A stretch of DNA of 64,000 bases from Ganoderma boninense (lineage: Eukaryota > Basidiomycota > Agaricomycetes > Polyporales > Polyporaceae). Every line of letters begins with the position of its first letter. Positions within the stretch are counted from its first letter, which is position 1. The stretch spans positions 2,140,115-2,204,114 of the forward strand of contig CM035314.1 of the NCBI GenBank assembly GCA_002900995.3. Reading direction: 5' to 3'. The translations under genes and the position numbers were made by a program. Positions 23,582 through 34,744 of the stretch are shown in pieces. A model generated the notes under the pieces. The model worked only from the letters and a program-made list of their open reading frames with translations. It had not been told where the DNA came from and searched no databases.

Positions 23582-25392
23582 ATGGAAGGAAATGGACCAG
23601 TAAGTGCTTTGAGCAAGATTTAAAACATCGATCTCACATCGTTAGGCTGGCGACCAGCGACCTGTGCATCGCCTTCCTCCTGAATTGCTGGAACAGGTCT
23701 TCAGAGACTTACGAGAATCCGTGGGGTGGTCTTGGGGCGACATAACCTCGTTTAACCTCAGATCCCGGATCGGAGGTAGAGGGACTTGGATCCGCATCAC
23801 CTCGGTGTGTCGCCATTGGCGCCTCGTCGCAGTCCAATCTCCTCGACTCTGGACGCTGGTCTGCCTCAATCCCGGCCTGGGGGCGTCCTTCCTTCCGGTC
23901 TTCTTGAGTCGCTCCGGGACTGCGCCTCTCACTGTGTCTTTGTCGCATGTGACGAAGGACATCGAGTCCATCCTCACTCTACTCCTTCCTCACGCAGGCA
24001 GGATCCGCAGGCTGAATATCGAAGGGCCGATAGGCATTTTCCCTCCGCTCATCGGAAGACTCGATATCCTAGAGGAAGCCAAACTGTCAAGCGGAGGCTC
24101 TGAAGCACCGGGCCCCATGCTCCATTTCAGTTGCGACGACTTCCCCCGGTTGCGGAAGTTGTCTCTCGGGCGGGTAGACGTACCGTGGGACACCTTCTCG
24201 CTCGCCTCCTTGGACGAACTCTCCGTGGAGTGTTACCGACGAGGTCTTTCCACAAGGTCTCTGCTGCGCATCATGCACGATTCTCCAGAGTTGCGTGTGC
24301 TCAAGCTTCCATGCTATGGGGACGCACCATCCGCCACAGGAGACTTGCAGGTCACCACGGATATCGTCTCTCTGAAGCACCTTGACTACGTAGTACTCTC
24401 TGGTATACTCCAAGAGCTTACGTATGTCCTCGACCATGTCACTCTTCCATCGGGCGAATGTATCATCCGCGTGAATTACGATCGGCAGGATAGTGAACAT
24501 GCCATCCACCCAATCCAGATGCTCCTCCCTCGCCCGCTCGCTTTCCAACCTCTCCTGCCATACTACACGACTCTCAGCGTTGTTGTCTACACCGACGTCA
24601 ACATTTCTGCCTTTGACGAGGCCAGCTGGCTGCGCAGTTCGCGCAGTTTGCTTCTCAAGTCCTCGGAAAAATTCTTCCACAACATTCCCACGCTCACGGA
24701 AGAGACGTGGATGCCCCTCCTCGACGCGTTCTCCCGGTCGCCGCTCTCGCGCTTCTGTCTCCGGTATCACTTTCTGCAAAGCATCAGCCCCCAAATGTGG
24801 GCCGCCTTGTTCTTGCGCTTCCCCACTCTGGACACACTCGAGGTGTGGTTCTGTGAAGGCCAGCCTTGGAAAGACTGGAAAGACCGGCGCAGGACGCCGG
24901 CCTCCCCGGGATGCCTGCTGGACAACATGTTCGCCGGTCTGCGTGAGCCCTGCGCACACCGTGTGCGCGCGCTGGAACTGAAGAGTCTCGAGATGAATGC
25001 CTACACTACGGAAGCAGTCTTCCGCCTCCTCGACGATCGCGCGGCCATGGGCGCGCCGATGGAGAGCCTGGTTTTTAGTCGTTGCTACTGCGAGGACGCG
25101 CTGGACACGCGGGCTGTGAAAAAGCGGTTCGAGAGCTACGCGGGGTTGGCACTGTCGATTCGGTGAGCTCGAGCGTATTAGGACTGTGCGCGCTGACCAT
25201 AGGCTCATGCTGATGGGGTTCTCTCAATGCTGGTATGTTACAGGTACTCGGACCTGGGCAGGTTTATCGAACCAGATGAGTTTATGCAAGTGTCGAGTCA
25301 TTGAGGATGCGCCTATGCTGCCTTGAATCCTCGTTTATGCACTCTCTGACGTTCTTTCTAGGTCCTATGTGACTCGGCAACACCATTCATGA
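23582..25392 (+). CDS. F-box-like protein 2
   Basis: Four exons (23582-23599, 23658-25162, 25244-25285, 25362-25392) give 531 residues. It starts MEGNGP and joins RPVHRLPPELLEQVFRDL, then TWIRITSVCRHWRLVAVQSP. Large parts match F-box protein 1 closely, including HPIQMLLPRPLAFQPLLP and ESYAGLALSIR. An insert GKTWKDWK-like (PWKDWKDRRRTPASPG) is absent from copy 1. Intron 3 has a GCAAGT donor, a well-formed GC-AG intron; without it the frame stops at 25304. Role as a SKP1-linked substrate adaptor is family knowledge; the substrate is unknown. It is followed by APH copy 3 in convergent orientation. Confidence 0.85.
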
Positions 25393-25528
25393 CATGGTGT
25401 CGCGTGGCTTTATATGGGCTCTAGAAACATGCACTATGACATGCACCACAGAGTAGTGGCATTTTAGGACACCTTCAACTCATATTCCCATTTTTGCGGA
25501 TGTATGTTAGGTACAATGCAAAAGCTCT

Positions 25529-26352
25529 TTATCCAAACAGAGGATTGTTAGCAATAAGATACATGAGGATATCGTCGACAGCCCGGATCTCCTTCTCCCG
25601 CCGCGGGCCAGGGAATAGTCGTGCGAGGATGCGATCCCATTCCGGCGAGATGAGGTTCGGGTCGTGCATCCTGCAGTACTCCCAGAACTCAGGGTAGAAC
25701 CCCGCCGTCTCCCAGTCGATGATCGCGGTGATCGTCGAGCCGTCGACGAGGATGTTCTTTGGGAGGAGGTCCCCGTGTGTGAGGTGCACGGGGACGTCGG
25801 GCCCATCCGGGAAGCAGCTGAACAGCTTCTCGACAAACTTTGCCCCGCAGAAGTCGCGGAAGACGTCGCGGTAGTACTCGAGGTACTTGGCGACGCTGGT
25901 GAATGCGTGCTGAGGCTGCCATGGATATGGCAGGTAGTGGTTGTCGTAAGGCCCGCCCGTGACTGCGCCGAGTGTCGCGCTCGTGCACGCACGCATCTCC
26001 TCGAGGACGACGAGGAGATGTGGTCGAGCTCGGTGGGGGACATGTCGCCGATGACGGTGTCGAGGGGAACTCCCGGGCACTCGTCCATGAAGAAGTACCA
26101 GCACCCCTTGTACCACTCCCAAGCCTCGATAGTAGCATCTGGCTCGGGAAAGGGGGCGTGTTGCAAGACACGCGGAGTACGGATGGACAGCCGTCCGGAC
26201 AGGAACTGGAGGGCGCGGACTTCGGCTTCCATGTGCCAGCGAAACTTGACGAGTATGCCGGGGGCGAATCTAGAAGTGCACTTCATGTTGCAATCTTGAA
26301 GACGCTCCAGGTTATGAAGGTCGGCTGCGCTAGTCAGCGAAGGTAAAACCAC
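25529..26352 (-). pseudogene. APH-family phosphotransferase, copy 3, frameshifted
   Basis: The 5' part reads like copies 1 and 2 (RFAPGILVKFRWHMEAEV, FFMDECPGVPLDTVIGDM), and the 3' part keeps HGDLLPKNILVDG and IIDWETAGFYPEFWEYC to a TAA at 25529. At about 26015-26025 ten bases present in copy 2 between DHI and LVVL are missing, which shifts the frame and leads to a run of Ser and Arg. No splice site pair repairs it. Upstream of 26352 the frame stays open (SDSEREVV), so exon 2 starts further out and no clear ATG exon was found. The loss is not a homopolymer change, so a true mutation is likely. Confidence 0.8.
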
Positions 26353-26477
26353 CTCGCGCTCCGAGTCCGACTCGCTGGTCGAAGGGTCGGAGTGCGGCTA
26401 CCAAGCGGCGTTTCGACAATTAGCTAGTAACGTGGAAAACTAAGTGTAAATAACTCGCCATTATGCCCTCTGTAGAG

Positions 26478-26720
26478 TAGATAAGAGACCTGGGTTCTCA
26501 ATACCTTGTAGTAGTTCGGGGCCGGGGGAAGGCAGAGAAGACTCCGAGTCCAGCGCAGCGCGAGCAGCTAATCAAGCTCCGCTCGCGAATCGCCGAAGTT
26601 GAAGTTGGCGACAGCCGATCGACCACTACTAATCTCGACGTTCTTCGTGCTTTCTTCGCCGCACTCAACGTTGGACCACAAGATAATACGGCAAGTGTAT
26701 TTGACTCGGACAATCTGTAG
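26478..26720 (+). pseudogene. Orphan coding-like segment without a start
   Basis: An open frame of about 80 codons ends at a TAG at 26718-26720. It holds SPAQREQLIKLRSRIAEVEV, a likely coiled coil, and NLDVLRAFFAALNVGPQDN. There is no ATG in the frame after the preceding stop and no clear acceptor. It lies between APH copy 3 and F-box gene 3, in the same strand as the F-box genes. It could be the last exon of a lost gene or an exon of an unseen one. Confidence 0.35.
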
Positions 26721-26875
26721 GGGCTGACGTTCAAATATTAGAAAAGTTACTGGCTTGTTGGAAGTCTCCCACTCACCTGGCCCGGGGCCCCATTCAAGTT
26801 GTCGAGGGTCCCAAATTGACTTATAGTAGGGGGAAGGCCTCCGATCGTCAGGTAGTAGGTAAAAACCAACTAGTT

Positions 26876-28646
26876 ATGGAGGGAAATGCCGTAGTAAGTG
26901 CGTCCCTTCAAATCCAAGATATCAATCTCATGCCGTTAGGAGCGGGTCCTGCCCCCCGTCCACAGGCTTCCCCCCGAATTGCTTGCGCATGTCTTCAGAG
27001 AATTGCAGTTATCTCTCGGATGGAGCTGGATACGCATAGTCAGCCGTTATTTCGGGTATGAATCAACCGTGACTTGGATCAGGATCACCTGGACCTGTCG
27101 CTACTGGCGCCTCGTTGCACTCGAATGTCCTCAGCTTTGGACCTTGATCGTCGTCAAACCGAACCTTGCCAGGACCTGGGCTCCAACATTCCTGGAGCGT
27201 TCCAGGGGGATGCCTCTTACGATGTCGATCGAGACTTACATTGAAATTGAAGATACTCAGCCCATCCTCGACGTATGCCTCCCCCACGCACACAGACTAC
27301 GTCGACTAGACGTAGAAGGGCCGTTGTGCCACCTTCTCGTGCCATCGACCAGGAGATTCGACGTACTGGAAGAGCTGTACGTCATGCATTATCGGCGGCA
27401 ATTTGACACCATTGATGTCCCCACTTCGTGTCGCACTCTCCATCTCTGCAGCGATAACTTCCGCCGATTGCAGACCTTGAAGATTCAATGCATAGACATA
27501 AAGTGGGAGACCTTCTCCCTCATGTCCTTGCACGAAATGGAGCTGCGAAGCCTGCCTTTCGGTATCTACATCACGTCTATCCTGCAGATCCTGCAGAACT
27601 TCCCTGAATTGCGCGGTTTTGTTCTCGGTCCCTCGTGTATTATATGGCTACCATCCGGTGCCCAACACTGGGCCGACACGATGGGTCCCGTATCTTTGGC
27701 GCACCTCAACAGGATAGATCTCTCTGACCGTCCTTGGATGCTCGCTCATGTCCTGGACAATGTCATCGTGCCGTCAGGTTACTTCCACATCTCATTGGAT
27801 TACTACGGAGCGCTCGAGGATGCCCGCGACCTCTCAATCGATCCTCTTGAGACAGTCCTCCCCCACCAACTCGTATTCCGGTCATTACTTCCCCACTGCA
27901 CCATCCTTGCGCTGACAATCCACGGCAGTATCACTACCATTTCTGCCTCTGATCAGTCCCAGAGTTGCTCTCTGTTCCTCAAGATATGGGGCGAGCTGTT
28001 CTTCAACGCGCCGGGAGCTCCCACATTGACGGAAGCGATATGGATCTCATTCCTCGACGCCTTCGCCCCCTCGCCCCTCTCCCACTTCTGCCTCGAGTAC
28101 CCTAACCCCCAAGACGTCACCACCAACATGTGGACCGCTTTGTTCTGCCGCTTCTCCCTCGACTCTGTTGAGGCGAGGTTCTCCGGGTCCTTGCCAGAGC
28201 GCGGCTCAGTCTCCCTCTTGGAGAATCTGTTCGCCGCCCTGAGCGATCGTTCTGCTCACCGAGTCCGCACCTTGGAACTCGTCTTTCTCGCCCTTACTTT
28301 GGAGACGGTGGGCGCGATCATGGACCTCCTCGGTGATCGCGCATCCATGGATGCACCGTTGGAGAGGCTGGTCTTCGTTGCATGCTTCTGCGAGAGTTCC
28401 TTGGACGTGGCGGCGTTGAAGACGAGGCTGGAGAGCTCTGTGGAAATTTCTATTTGGTGAGCACCGTGACGGCCCATCACATCGACTGGCAGGACCAGGC
28501 TGACCGATATTCTACATAGGTACGAGGAGGACACAGACACCCCAGAAGACGAGTTCAGGTAAGTTCCATACACTGCTTGAAGGTTTGCCCTCCGGGTCTG
28601 AGTGAACGCTGTATCACACAGGACCTATGATGACCGGTCCATCTGA
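26876..28646 (+). CDS. F-box-like protein 3
   Basis: Four exons (26876-26893, 26940-28456, 28520-28558, 28622-28646) give 532 residues, starting MEGNAV then ERVLPPVHRLPPELLAHVF. The F-box is followed by VTWIRITWTCRYWRLVALEC. It is the most divergent of the three F-box paralogs but shares exon plan and phase, and ends FRTYDDRSI. Its intron 3 has a GTAAGT donor where copies 1 and 2 have GC donors. The C-terminal half forms irregular leucine-rich repeats as in copies 1 and 2. Likely role: substrate adaptor in an SCF ubiquitin ligase; target unknown. It is followed convergently by GNAT copy B instead of an APH gene. Confidence 0.85.
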
Positions 28647-28835
28647 CAACGCGTGGTGGACGGTATGACTTTGTAGGTACTACGATGGTAGACGTTATAT
28701 TCTATGTTGTGGCAAATCCTGAAAATAAAACAGAATCGGGGGCGCTCCAAGTCATGCATGCGGTCGTAGTCGTCTTGCAGACTGACGAGCTGGCAGTGAC
28801 CTCGATGTCGCACCCGAAGTCTAGAGTCGCTCTCT

Positions 28836-29883
28836 CTAATTTTGAGTCACCCTCGCGAAGAACCAGAGTGTCCACTCCACCCACGGAGATGAGAACTTCT
28901 TTTCCCCGTACAGCTTCAATCCGATCTTCTCATAGATAGGGACCTGTTTAGAGCGTCGCCGTCCGACCGCAACAAGGCCGTCAGAAACTCCGGATATTTT
29001 TACAAAGAAGGCTCTTACGTTTCGTATGTTTGTTGTCGTTAACGCCACCATTGCGCCCGTCTTCGCTGCCTATATATGGGCAGTACGTATCAGCGGCGCC
29101 ATAAAGTGGCATGTTAGACTGACCTCTGTGAATGCCAATTCAAACATAGCTTTCGCGATACCCTTGCCCTGAAAGTCCGCCCGCACCATCGCGAGGTTGC
29201 ACCAGTACGTATTCCGCTCGGAAGAGTCCATCCCGAACGCTTCGTCATTGGCCTTAGGTACATCCTTGCCCATCTATGAATGCATGCATCACTGCTCATG
29301 CCCCGCGGTAACGATAACCAGGAGTCCAGGTCCCAGACTCACCGTCTCCGCAAAGCACGCCCCCCCTTCAGGTGACAATTTGTTCATATAATCTACCATC
29401 CGTCCATTCTGCCGCTGTTCATCCCTATGCGATGCATTGAGTCGCCGTGACACGTAACAGCAATGCTAAGGGAGGGTACTCACGTGGAACACATCAACTG
29501 TCCGGGTAGGGCAAAGATTGTGAAGCCTACGAGCATGCCGTTCTCATCCCGAGCAGTGTACACATGGGATACTCCGGGGGTCAACATGAGAGAGCGGACC
29601 ATGACACCCCCAAAGTCCGGGAGGAGGGACATGTCTCCACCGGTGAGTGCAATTGAGCAAGGATCTGGATCGGCAATTCGCTGCTTGTCAGTCTTTGGCA
29701 GCGATCGCAATGGCTGGACAGACCTGCTCCCATGAGGCCTGAAAATATCTCGATAGCCTCCTCTGCGAGACATTCTGTGCAAAATAAAATAGTTCACAAA
29801 CGGGTTGCAAGATCAGAAGAAGGTTACGGTCTCATACCTGTTGGTTTCGCAACAAGTTCGAAGGTGAAGTCCAGAGGAGCCAT
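28836..29883 (-). CDS. GNAT-family N-acetyltransferase, copy B
   Basis: Seven exons (29838-29883, 29724-29774, 29484-29664, 29343-29424, 29124-29273, 29019-29069, 28836-28943) give 222 residues. Motif A reads VRADFQGKGIAKAMFELAF, and VPIYEKIGLKLYGEKKF follows. Exons 3, 5 and 6 have exactly the lengths found in copy A, confirming both models. The N-terminus MAPLDFTFELVAKPT differs from copy A, and the central exon (DEQRQNGRMVDYMNKL) is the most changed part. Predicted soluble, substrate unknown. The two copies lie 15 kb apart in opposite orientation, each beside members of the APH or F-box families. Confidence 0.86.
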
Positions 29884-31127
29884 TCGTATACTTGAAAGCT
29901 GTGTTCACCCTAGGGTAGTACTGTCGAGTTGGTGTGGGAATAGACATCTATACAGCCGAAAGGATCTTCGAAGTACTATACCTTGGGCCTACAAACCTCT
30001 CCGCGGCCGAAAGTGCCACGCAATCCGGCTATGCAGCAGAGCCGGGACTCCAGGGCGCGTTCCAGTCATTTAGCATTGACACCGTGACTTCCTCCAATAT
30101 AGATGTTCCACGATTGGAGTCACATGAATCATGCTCAAGGGGATAAAGGTGGAGGAGAAGATACTTAGAAGAGTGTGCGTATCGCGCGAGTAGCTTGAGC
30201 GTCCGGCAAACCATACATCGCGGCGGCTGGCGAAAAGGGAAGCGCCTCTTTCATTCTGGCCTGTTCGGAACCGGACCTGGCGTCAATATTTCGATCCTCA
30301 GTCACGTACCTCCACATCTCTCTATCTCAACCTCGACCTCTACCATGACTCTGCCCTGACAGTCTGACATTGAGGCCAGTAATTCTGCTCAATATTTCGT
30401 CCACTGGCACCTCGGCACTACACTCGGCGACGAACGGCGAGTCCTCAAGTTCGAGCTGTAGAAGAAATTGGTTGGCCGCCAACGCCGGCGACTACGAGGC
30501 TTATCCTAGGACGGCGAAATTATTTCACAGCGTCCGTAAATCCTGCGCAACGTGCCTTTTGGCTATATGAGGCAGTGACTAATGCTGTTCTTGTGCGGTC
30601 GTCCTTCACTGGCAGCCCTACTCCGACTTCTAGACCTATCTCCAGAATTGACATTTGCTTTTTCAACCCCAAAGCATCAGGACTCTATCTGTGTATATCC
30701 TGACAGATTTTTCCCTGCATGAACCGCATCTATCATGGTTGATGTCCACACGTTGTCACCCAGAAGTCCCCGCGAGAACTAACTCTCCGTCGTACCTCCA
30801 CCCCCTGAGCGGCCTGGTCATACGTCCTGGTATCATGTGTCATGGCCATCTCGTGCCAGGTACAATGATTCATGGTGTCACATATCCACTGGTATGCTCT
30901 AAACCACTCTGACGGTGGACTCATTCAGCACTCTACCCTCGTATTTTGGAACTTGAGATGCGATATCGCTCCTCCCTTACGTGTTCGAGAAATGACGAAT
31001 GCAGTATCGTGGCCGCGTACCATATTAACGCTGTATCACAGGCCAGAGCTAATGGATGCTTTTAAATCGGCTCTCTTCAGGACCTTTTGCATCGTTCACC
31101 ATCCCAAACTGGATTTTATACACAGAC
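29884..31127. other. Intergenic, no gene seen
   Basis: Divergent 5' flanks of GNAT copy B and 7-TM paralog 4. A TTTAAA element at 31061 lies 67 bases before the paralog 4 start and may act as its TATA box. No coding-like exon or RNA gene was found. Confidence 0.45.
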
Positions 31128-32392
31128 ATGGCGGACTGGAATGCGCTTTTTCAAAACTGCTGGTACATCGGCGACAACTTCAATGCCATCCTCTACGGTG
31201 CGAGCTCAGTTCCGTGCGCAGTCGTGCAACAATCCTAACCACCTTCCTGTCACGGTTGCATTTTTGCAGGGGTTGCGGTCATGTTGTACCTCATGAGCGC
31301 AAGGCTGCTGCTGGAGAGGAGCCGGCGGGCGCAATGCCGGGGAAGCAGCGACAAGTGGCTGCTACTCCTTAGCACCGGCCTCATTGTGATGATCACGATA
31401 TATCTCATCGCCCAGAATTACTTCGGCCAAGAGATGTGGGTCATCAACGAGGGATATCCTGGGGGTTCGGGGCAGTATTACGCCGACCATGCCGCAGTGT
31501 GGTACCAGACACTGGGGAGCGCCTCGTCGGTCGTTCTCTGTCTCATGAGCGACGCATTCTTGGTGAGATATCTTACCACCTATCTCTTCATCCGGAAACC
31601 CTGACTGCGAGGGTAACGCTTCCCCAACAGATATACCGTACGTATGTGGTCTGGGCTGACTGGCGTGTAGTCATCTTCCCTTCTGTTCTCTACTTCGGCG
31701 CGGCAGGTATGTCTAATTCTCCGATGATGCTCGGAGCGGCACTTGCTGTAGACATTCGGCAGACGCTGACACAGTGTGTGGGTCTACAGCACTGGGAATC
31801 GCCACATGCTACTTCTCTGGAAGGCCGAACGCCGACTTCTTCGTCGGCCTTGCGCCGCAAATAGCGCTCTCCTACTCCACCGTCGTGATCGCCACAAATC
31901 TCCTCTGCACCGCGCTCATCTGCGGGCGCATCCTGTGGATCCGGAGGAAAATGCAGACAGCTGCCATCGGCAGCGCCGCAGCAAAGGCGTTTACCAGCCC
32001 AGTGAGCATGGTGGTCGAGTCCATGCTGCCGTACACGTTGTTCGGCGTGGCATATGTGGCGACCCTAGGCACAAACAGCCCGGTGTCTATTCTGTTCCTG
32101 TCGCTCTACGTTATGTTTACGGTGAGTGCTTCTTGCATGCATCGTGCCCGTGACGTCCTTCTCGACCACAACTGACGGATTCTTGCGGCGTGACCAGTGC
32201 CTCTCGCCGCAGATGATCATTTTGCGGATGCTCATGGGTCACGGGTGGTCCTATGAAACCATCACATTGTGGACTCAGAGCTTAGATAGCTCGCCTGCCG
32301 AGACAGAAGCTCAGTTCACGTTACCTGGGGGGAACCTTACGGAGGGCACGATGGAGAAGGTGGACGGCATTGAGACCGCTTTTGCGGTCTGA
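31128..32392 (+). CDS. 7-TM membrane protein, paralog 4
   Basis: Five exons (31128-31197, 31270-31562, 31631-31706, 31790-32121, 32198-32392) give 321 residues. It starts MADWNALFQNCWYIGDNFNA. Blocks FGQEMWVINEGYPGGS, VWYQTLGSASSVV, IYRTYVVW, TCYFSGRPNADFFVGLAPQI, ESMLPYTLFGVAYVATLG and CLSPQMIILRMLMG are intact, with seven hydrophobic segments. It is very close to paralog 3, so these two share a recent duplication. The last exon must start at TGC (32198), not at the nearer ATG, because CLSPQ is conserved in all copies. It stands at the edge of the cluster with the repeat precursor and UstYa-like genes and is convergent with the first UstYa-like gene, 183 bases away. Confidence 0.87.
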
Positions 32393-32575
32393 TTGCGGTC
32401 ATGCTTCCATAGATCATGGGCCTGCGGTACGATTCTAACGCGCGCAAATGTATGCCTCAACGACAGGAGATGCATGGAAGATAACGAGAAATCGATAGAA
32501 CCGACACCGTAGCCGTTGTACACCGACATCGATGACGAGACGGCGGTTGAACCACGATATATCAAATACAAAAAC

Positions 32576-33261
32576 TCAATGGGCAGGTTCCAAACCTCGA
32601 CTCTCCAGATACTGTACCCAATCTCCCCAGTACTTCCACATCGTCGCGTAAAATGCCTCCACATCCATGCACTGCCGAACTCCTATGTCCCGCTGCACCG
32701 TAAAGTTATGAGTGAAGGGGTCCCCAGGCTCCAGCGTAACGTCCGCCGCGCATAGGGTGTGCTCGCGCCACAGGCTCAGGCAATGCTCCGTGTGGTGCAC
32801 GTCCGCTTCAGAGAGGGACTCGTCCGCGACGAGATGCGTGCGGAAGAAGCGGAGACAGTGCTGCTGGTGGATGAGGGCGACGTTCATAAAGCGGTGGTTG
32901 GGTCCGAAGCGGACGTTGCCCTGGTCCTCAGGCGAGATGAGACTGAGCCATTCGTCGTAGGCTTCGGGCTCGTGCATGCCGAAGCGAACGGACTCTTCGA
33001 TGGGCATGAGGACGTGCTTCTTTGCCTCGAGGAGAGTGAGGTGGTCAGGTACATCATCCTCGATCCACGCTAACGAGTTCACGGATGCATGTCAGCGACG
33101 CGTGTTTGTCCGCAGGATGAGCTGGACTCACTGTAGTGGGAGAGTGGGGTGGGCCTGCGCTTCAGTACAACCCGGAGATCATCTAGGATTGAGAGGGTAA
33201 GGAATCCGTAGAGACCTCCAATACATGCGAGGAGAATGAGGGTCGCTGTGCGGGACAGCAT
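32576..33261 (-). CDS. UstYa-like oxidase (DUF3328), intact motifs
   Basis: Two exons (33132-33261, 32576-33069) give 207 residues. One membrane segment near residues 6-27 (ATLILLACIGGLYGFLTLSI) anchors the N-terminus. WIEDDVP at 45-51 is the usual post-anchor motif. Both copies of the family hallmark HxxHC are present: HQQHC at 111-115 and HTEHC at 136-140, followed by LCAADVTLEPGD. UstYa-family (PF11807) proteins are oxidases, some of which cyclise or otherwise modify Kex2-released peptides in fungal ribosomal peptide pathways; others act on other metabolites. Here the gene lies 1.1 kb from a Lys-Arg repeat precursor on the same strand, which makes a peptide role worth testing. Likely located in the ER or Golgi membrane. 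Confidence 0.88.
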
Positions 33262-34399
33262 ATCGAAGGTCCGGTCGTGAGTCGCGGAGGACGACCATGG
33301 AGACTGGCATTATATTCCGGTACTACTAGCTCCTGTTCCCTGCATATTTAGTCGTACATCTCTCATAAAAAACCCTAAATTGCAGAACGTGAATCACCCA
33401 ACGACCTTTTCCGCTTGCCCGAGCGCAAGGTTCGTGGGCGTTCGCGTGCACACCGCCCACTCCACATCGCGATGGCACGGCTCCTCCCCTGAAGCAATTC
33501 ATAGAGAGATTTATGAGCGCACCTCAGATATTTCCATGCATGGCATTCTCTATGGGATCGTGTGCCACAATGTTGCGAGATAGATGCCCGCTTCTTCAAC
33601 TTCAGCTTGGATATCGAGGCGATGCTTGTTCCGGAGCCGGGGTTTTGCATTATGGCATAGGATTGGTGGCATTCAAAGTGATGCCTTGTGTGTACTAGGT
33701 TATAGAGCCCTCGACCATAGCAACAATAAGCAGAATGGAGGAAAGATGTGCTGGGATTTCTGCTGAGAGTGCGCTTGGGCAGTGCTATGAGCGTCTATTC
33801 TTGATGATGGGCTTCGGAAGATCCCGGGCGAGCAGCCAAGCGGCGAATATTCAAATCCCTGCGGAGTCCCAAGCCTGTCTCACCTCTCACAACGACTGGA
33901 GAACTATAGAGGTATGTGTAGCTATGCAGAGCCGCCTTGCGTTAGCGGTATCACCGCTGCACATTGCTCTGACATATTGCTGTGTCCCCGGTGCGGTTTC
34001 ATCCGCTAAAACTTCGACAGCGACCTCATCGAAACCGCATCTGCCAGCAAGAATGTCTCTAGACATCGAACTCCTCGAATCCGATCTTTTCTTGTGCTTG
34101 CAGTGCATTGTTAGCGTAAATCGGAAGAAATATCTTGCTATTTCTATGTACGTTCTTTACGGTCTTATCCGGTAACAACACGACAAATGCGCTCATTGTG
34201 CTAACATTCCAAGCCTTCAAATTTTCGACTGATCTACATTCGACGTATGCAGGTAGCTCAACGACTATCAATCGCTCCCTAACTTCAACCCCAAGAGCGC
34301 CGGGTATCGACCCAACTGAAATCAAGAGGAAGCGTTTAACTAGGCATCTGAATTTATCGTAACGCTCGCCGCTCACCTCTCTCGCTGGTCTCTGGCAGA
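33262..34399. other. Intergenic, promoter of UstYa-like gene
   Basis: No gene-like exon was found in about 1.1 kb. On the minus strand a TATAAT-like element at 33310-33315 lies about 50 bases before the UstYa-like ATG. The remainder is AT-richer than its surroundings. Confidence 0.45.
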
Positions 34400-34744
34400 T
34401 TAGCCGGTGTTTACAACATCGTGCTCTCTTGACGCTTGAGCATGGTGTTCTCTTGACCGTTGCGCTTGAGCATAGTGTTTTCCTGACGTTTCAGCATGCT
34501 GTTTCTCCTGACGCTTCAACATCGTGTTCTCCTCGACATGGCGCTTGAGCATCGAGTTCTCAGCGTGGTTCAAGGTAGCGACGGCTTTTTTCGGATAGGA
34601 AACATCAGAAATATATGAGTTGCAAATTGCGAAATGCTCACCGTCCTTTGCAGCCACTCCAGTGGGCTGCGGCACGGCGGAGACGGTGGATGCGGCGATG
34701 AGGAGGGCAAAGATGGCGCGGATGGACTGGGCGAAGAACTGCAT
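34400..34744 (-). CDS. Secreted Lys-Arg repeat precursor (KEP-like), frame broken
   Basis: The protein begins MQFFAQSIRAIFALLIAAST, a clear signal peptide with a likely cut after VSA. A 57-base intron (34585-34641, GTGAGC to AAAAG) keeps the frame. Then come six repeats, five of 24 to 30 bases and a shortened last one, at 34414-34561, with the consensus ENTML-KR-Q: a short peptide ending in a dibasic Kex2 site. Repeat 3 (34483-34507) has 25 bases, one A more than the pattern (34502-34504), so as given the frame leaves the pattern and stops at 34400; in the repeat frame a stop lies at 34411. The layout fits Kex2-processed repeat proteins of fungi. The product and its role are unknown. It is divergent from the single-pass protein gene B and has a TATA box. 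Confidence 0.75.
   Translation of the reverse strand: MQFFAQSIRAIFALLIAASTVSAVPQPTGVAAKDGEHFAICNSYISDVSYPKKAVATLNHAENSMLKRHVEENTMLKRQEKQHAETSGKHYAQAQRSREHHAQASREHDVVNTG
34414..34561 (-). repeat. Six tandem repeats encoding ENTML-KR type units
   Basis: Units lie at 34532-34561 (30 bases, ends HVE), 34508-34531 (24), 34483-34507 (25), 34453-34482 (30, ends NGQ), 34429-34452 (24) and 34414-34428 (partial, without KR). Silent differences between units show that the amino acid pattern, not only the DNA, has been kept. Confidence 0.85.

Noticed and set aside
24087..25208. 373-codon open frame on the minus strand
   Set aside because: Antisense to F-box gene 2; the plus-strand F-box protein is supported by two paralogs.
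34414..34561. Regularly spaced repeats that could suggest a CRISPR array
   Set aside because: The genome is eukaryotic, the units are adjacent without unique spacers, and they encode a peptide pattern.
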